From assembly GCF_918698085.1 (NCBI RefSeq), contig NZ_CAKKLP010000001.1, positions 496,001-560,000 on the forward strand: a stretch of DNA of 64,000 nucleotides, in the 5' to 3' direction. The position numbers and the translations under genes are program-made. This document shows, piece after piece, positions 60,593 through 64,000 of this stretch (positions are counted from its first letter, which is position 1; each line of letters starts with the position of its first letter). This DNA comes from Chryseobacterium sp. Bi04. GTDB taxonomy: Bacteria; Bacteroidota; Bacteroidia; Flavobacteriales; Weeksellaceae. Under the pieces are notes generated by a model. That model worked only from the letters and a program-made list of their open reading frames with translations. It searched no databases and was not told where the DNA came from.

Positions 60593-62614
60593 ATGAAATC
60601 TATAGTATTAAAAACACAAAAAATTATTTTCTTAGTCTTTGGCTTTAGTATTGTTTTAGCGCAAAATAGTATGAAAGTCCCAAATGATGCCGTATTTTAT
60701 ATGGAAGTCAATGGGAAACAGCTTAACAACAAAATCAATTGGAACAAGCTTAATCCTTTACTGCATGAACTAAGCAAAAAGAGCAAAGAAAAACCTTCAT
60801 GGACAGATTATTCTAAAACCGGAATTAAATATGATGCCATCCAGTATCACTACGCCAGTTTTAATGACTCCATCAAAACCTATCATACTCATTTTATCAT
60901 CGATAATAAAGAGAAGTTCCAGGAATTCATTAATTCCATTAAGAAAAAAGGACAGGAAACGTCCGGAAAAAATAACTATTCTTACGTTGATATAGATGAT
61001 GATATTTTTGTTGCATGGAACGGAAGCCGTGCAGTGCTTAGCCTGATAAGCTATACGAAACCTTATAAAGATCTTTGGGCAGATGAAGCTGCAACCGTGG
61101 CAGACAGTGTTGCCGTGGCGGTTGATAGTGTTTCGGTTGACTCAGTGTATGCCGAAGAACTGGAGAAACCATTTGATTATAAAGATGAAATAAAAAACCT
61201 GAAAGAGGATATTAAATACCTGAGAGAAAGCATTAAAGATAACAACACGGAGATTGCAAGGATTCAGAAGGATATCAAATACCTGCAAAAACATCACCAA
61301 TATCCTAAAGAAAAAGAGGAGGTTTTAGTCCCGGAACCAGAAGGTGAGGGGGACTATGGTTCGGAGTATGATGACTCTGAGTCTGAGAAAGCTTACCAGA
61401 AAGAACAGGATTCTATCCGCAGGGAGAACTTCAAGGTTGTAAAAAAATATGCTGAAGATCATTTTGACCAATATTTCAGTTCCAACCTGGAAGTGGAAGC
61501 TTCTAAAGAAATGTTGACCTTCAAAGATGTGAATTCTGACGTTTTTGTGTATACAGACTATGGAAGGATCGTCAATGACGGAATCTACGGCAAAGCGATG
61601 AAACGCTACGATTTCGGACAGGTTTTCCAGAATATGTACAACTCAAATTCTGCTTACAATCTATACTTTGACAAAGATAAAGTAAAGCTGATCAATAATT
61701 ACCAGCATAAAAATGCTGAGATGCAAAAAAATATCTCGTCAATTTATAAAGGAAAAAAGAACAGAAAACTGCTGGACCTTATCAATGAAAAAAGTATTGG
61801 CTATTATGCCGTTAATATAAACGGAGGAAAAGTTTTTGATGCGATATACAGTCTTATTCAGGATTCGGGAGAAGCCAAGTATAAAAAAGAATTAGAGCTG
61901 ATCATGGAAACAATGAAAATTGTTTTGGATGAAGAAGCTATTACTAAAATAGCACCGGGAAACGGAATTTTTGTTTTAAATGAGTTGAAATCAAAAAAAG
62001 TAGACTATACTGATTATGAATATGATGACGACTATAATGAAAAGGAAGTAAAGAAAACCAAAGATGTAGCAGTTCCTAATTTCACTTTTGCTTTTGCTAC
62101 GGAGAATGAAGGGTACTGGAACCGTATTTTTAATGTGTTGACAACGAATAAAAAGCTGGCTAAAAACTTCTCAAAAGTAGGGAACTTCTATACTTTTAAG
62201 GATGATAAAAAAGAAGGATATCTTGATCAGCTGTTCTTTACTGTAAAAGATGGCGTTGTTTACCTTACGAGTTCTACAGATAATATCACCACTGCTCACA
62301 GCCAGTCTGAAGTATCTAGGAAATGGGCAAAAGATTCATCCAGATATCCCTTATCCGGAAGACTGGATCTTCAGACACTTTTAATCGGTTTAGATAAAGA
62401 GTTCGAAAGTCCTTCGGAAAGAAAAACATTGGATCTGTTCAGAAAAAATGTAGGGGAGCTGTATTATAAAACTGAAGTAAAAGAAGAGAGTATACAAACA
62501 GAAATGGATTATAATATTAAAAATTCTTCTGAAAACAGCCTGATGTATTTCTTTGATCTGTTTAATGAGATTTTTAAAATAAAAGATTCCGAAAAAAAAC
62601 CACCGGTATTGTAG
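60593..62614 (+). CDS. Large periplasmic protein of unknown function, DUF4836-like start
   Basis: 673 residues. A signal peptide covers about 1-23 (FGFSIVLAQNS). The opening VPNDAVFYMEVNGKQLNNKI is the pattern of proteins in the DUF3352/DUF4836 style, in which an ADAV-like strand starts a beta-rich domain. Residues 195-245 form a predicted coiled coil (EIKNLKEDIKYLRESIKDNN). An acidic stretch follows (EGEGDYGSEYDDSESEKA), and a second beta-rich half runs from 300 to the end. Its stop is directly followed by the ATG of the next gene, which begins in the same way. Confidence 0.7.
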   Translation: MKSIVLKTQKIIFLVFGFSIVLAQNSMKVPNDAVFYMEVNGKQLNNKINWNKLNPLLHELSKKSKEKPSWTDYSKTGIKYDAIQYHYASFNDSIKTYHTHFIIDNKEKFQEFINSIKKKGQETSGKNNYSYVDIDDDIFVAWNGSRAVLSLISYTKPYKDLWADEAATVADSVAVAVDSVSVDSVYAEELEKPFDYKDEIKNLKEDIKYLRESIKDNNTEIARIQKDIKYLQKHHQYPKEKEEVLVPEPEGEGDYGSEYDDSESEKAYQKEQDSIRRENFKVVKKYAEDHFDQYFSSNLEVEASKEMLTFKDVNSDVFVYTDYGRIVNDGIYGKAMKRYDFGQVFQNMYNSNSAYNLYFDKDKVKLINNYQHKNAEMQKNISSIYKGKKNRKLLDLINEKSIGYYAVNINGGKVFDAIYSLIQDSGEAKYKKELELIMETMKIVLDEEAITKIAPGNGIFVLNELKSKKVDYTDYEYDDDYNEKEVKKTKDVAVPNFTFAFATENEGYWNRIFNVLTTNKKLAKNFSKVGNFYTFKDDKKEGYLDQLFFTVKDGVVYLTSSTDNITTAHSQSEVSRKWAKDSSRYPLSGRLDLQTLLIGLDKEFESPSERKTLDLFRKNVGELYYKTEVKEESIQTEMDYNIKNSSENSLMYFFDLFNEIFKIKDSEKKPPVL

Positions 62615-63850
62615 ATGAATAAAAAGAAAGGTATTGCCTCGTTAATTCTGTTACTGGCTGTTACAGCTTATTTTGTGCTTTTTTATAAGGATAAGAAACT
62701 TAGGTTCATTCCTGAAAATGCCGATGCAGTAGTTTTAATAGACGTAAAGAATCTGACGAGGCAATATCTTTTCAGCCTGATCACACATCCCTCACAATGG
62801 GGCAGCAAGACGAAAGGGAAAGGTTCAGTTTCTCTGAGGGAATCGGGAATTACAATCCCGGATTTTTTACAGGTTTTCCATCTTAAAGGAACCGGAGCTT
62901 CGGAATGGTACAGTGTTTTAGAACTTAAAGATCCTCAGAAATTTATTGCGTTTTTAAAGCAGCAAAATTTTGCGAGTAAAGGGAAGAATATTTTTCAAAA
63001 GGATCATATTTTTCTTAGCATAGAAGGTGGAAACTGTATTGTAGGAACTTCCGATTCGGGTTTTGGAGCCATAAACAAAAAGCTTTTTCAAAATTCCCAA
63101 AAGAACATTTTAGATGCAGATCGGTTTATTCAAAATACGGCAGGGAGCATTTCTTTTCTTTCAGGACAGAAGATCCACAATTTCTCCATTGAGTTAAAAG
63201 ATGATGAAATTGAAATAAAAAACAACTCAACTCCGGAAATCGTAGATGCCATTGTCTCGAAATTACAACAGGGGAACCATTTTCTGGAAGCGGAATTAAA
63301 TGCTGATAATATAAAAAACTACACTCATTTTTTCAATATAAACAACGGAGATTCACTACAGATCAGTCATTTTAAAGCTACTGCTGATCTTGAGCAGGTA
63401 AATGATACCATCATCAGTTATGGTTATGATGATAACTTTAACGAAATTGAAAAGAAGACGTATCAGAAGATTATACAGCCGAACTATATTATTGATTTTC
63501 AAAGCCCGGTTCCCGAAAAAACATGGGACTATTTTCAAACTAAAAAATGGATGAATGCTCAAAACCAATTCACGGCAATTCCTTTTCAGCCCAATGATGT
63601 CAGCAGAAATACTGCCGGATTTGTTATAAAATCTACCCGAAACCCAATACAGCAGTCTCCAAAACTGGAAAAAAATTATATTTTCATCAGAAACAGTGAA
63701 ATGCTGTTCTCTTCTCTGAGTACGTTAAGTAAAGCTGAAAAAAGGATTATTTCCGATATAGACTATGTGTTTTATGGTAATGAAGCTCAAAATTATTGGG
63801 TCAAAGTAAAGGCTAAGAATGGAAAATTACCCTTAATTTTGCGGTGGTAA
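62615..63850 (+). CDS. Membrane-anchored protein of unknown function
   Basis: 411 residues. One N-terminal transmembrane helix (about 5-23, GIASLILLLAVTAYFVLFY) anchors a periplasmic domain that starts RFIPENADAVVLIDVKNL, the same ADAV-type opening as the 673-residue protein before it. The body is beta-rich, with no catalytic motif. It begins at the base after the preceding stop codon, so translation is probably coupled and the two proteins may work together. Confidence 0.72.
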   Translation: MNKKKGIASLILLLAVTAYFVLFYKDKKLRFIPENADAVVLIDVKNLTRQYLFSLITHPSQWGSKTKGKGSVSLRESGITIPDFLQVFHLKGTGASEWYSVLELKDPQKFIAFLKQQNFASKGKNIFQKDHIFLSIEGGNCIVGTSDSGFGAINKKLFQNSQKNILDADRFIQNTAGSISFLSGQKIHNFSIELKDDEIEIKNNSTPEIVDAIVSKLQQGNHFLEAELNADNIKNYTHFFNINNGDSLQISHFKATADLEQVNDTIISYGYDDNFNEIEKKTYQKIIQPNYIIDFQSPVPEKTWDYFQTKKWMNAQNQFTAIPFQPNDVSRNTAGFVIKSTRNPIQQSPKLEKNYIFIRNSEMLFSSLSTLSKAEKRIISDIDYVFYGNEAQNYWVKVKAKNGKLPLILRW

Positions 63851-63881
63851 AATATTTCATCTTAAAAATGACCCTATATTC

Positions 63882-64000
63882 ATGGCTCCATCAGAAGTTG
63901 TCTTGCTAAAACAAATCACACATTATTCTTTACACCTGATTTTTCCGGTGTTTATTGCACTGGTTTTTTTTCGTAAAAACTGGAAAAAAGCGTACCTGAT
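63882..64000 (+). CDS. DUF6122 family membrane protein, 3' end outside window
   Basis: The frame from the ATG at 63882 is open to the window edge, 39 complete codons. It reads MAPSEVVLLKQITHYSLHLI then FPVFIALVFFRKNWKKAYL. This start (LLKQITHYSLH followed by a hydrophobic helix and NWKKAY) is what I know from DUF6122 proteins of Flavobacteria, small integral membrane proteins of unknown role. The gene lies 31 bases after the preceding stop on the same strand. Confidence 0.7.
   Translation, partial: MAPSEVVLLKQITHYSLHLIFPVFIALVFFRKNWKKAYL

Noticed and set aside
1..64000. CRISPR arrays, tRNA or rRNA genes, insertion sequences
   Set aside because: Reading for regularly spaced repeats, cloverleaf-like segments and transposase motifs showed none; a dedicated tRNA and ncRNA scan would be the decisive check.

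Overview
The window is chromosomal DNA from a member of the Bacteroidota, most probably Chryseobacterium or a close relative in the Weeksellaceae. The evidence is low GC, few Shine-Dalgarno sequences, several promoter matches of the type TTG-N17-23-TAnnTTTG, two proteins with type IX secretion (T9SS) sorting tails, a GLPGLI-family protein, an S46 dipeptidyl peptidase, and many SPII lipoproteins and outer-membrane barrels. I see no rRNA, tRNA, CRISPR array, insertion sequence, integrase or prophage core. The species is an inference from gene families; nothing was searched.

Layout. 1-2.7 kb (-): an operon of a BaiN-type flavoprotein, a TonB-C-like secreted protein, a DUF2306 membrane protein and a lipoprotein cut by the window edge. 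2.8-6.7 kb (+): thioesterase, thiL, an AraC regulator and a Bcr/CflA drug exporter. 6.7-8.5 kb (-): an OafA-type acyltransferase. 8.7-12.7 kb: an outer-membrane protein, a LytS/LytR-type two-component pair, a barrel protein and a Cys-rich small peptide. 12.8-18.8 kb: peptidase T with a TonB-C-like protein, HMG-CoA lyase, a rhodanese, and a four-gene operon (metallopeptidase-like, CsaA-like, DnaQ-like exonuclease, DUF59). 19-21.4 kb (+): a unit of an SDR protein, a DGPF protein and an ECF42-like sigma factor. 21.5-25.5 kb: a second acyltransferase, an ATP-grasp enzyme and a tandem universal stress protein. 25.7-33.9 kb (+): a second LytTR system followed by a complete RND efflux operon. 34-37.8 kb (+): a lipoprotein, then an ECF sigma factor, a protein joining an anti-sigma-like N-terminus to a barrel, and a T9SS cargo protein. 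38-43 kb: a leaderless beta-helix protein, comM and a GLPGLI protein. 43-46.2 kb (+): an orphan A-T-R nonribosomal-peptide-synthetase-like reductase. 46.2-51.3 kb: a double-spondin lipoprotein, a small unknown protein, a YdeI-like protein, a DPP7-type peptidase and a META lipoprotein. 51.3-55.7 kb (-): a secreted-protein cassette beneath an orphan LytTR regulator whose phosphoacceptor Asp is replaced by Glu. 55.9-64 kb (+): hflX, DUF4919, CPA1 antiporter, AlkD-like, three envelope proteins of unknown function and a partial DUF6122 gene.

Most of the window is ordinary chromosome. The points most worth a second look are: a 20-bp element shared, with the same spacing to a -7-like TTTG, by the promoters of the beta-helix gene at 38.1 kb and the small unknown gene at 47.7 kb, both of which encode proteins without signal peptides; the A-T-R reductase behind a 576-bp AT-rich leader with an 11-bp inverted repeat; the sigma / anti-sigma-barrel operon; the Asp-to-Glu LytTR regulator above the secreted cassette; and the Cys-rich peptide with a double-glycine-like leader.
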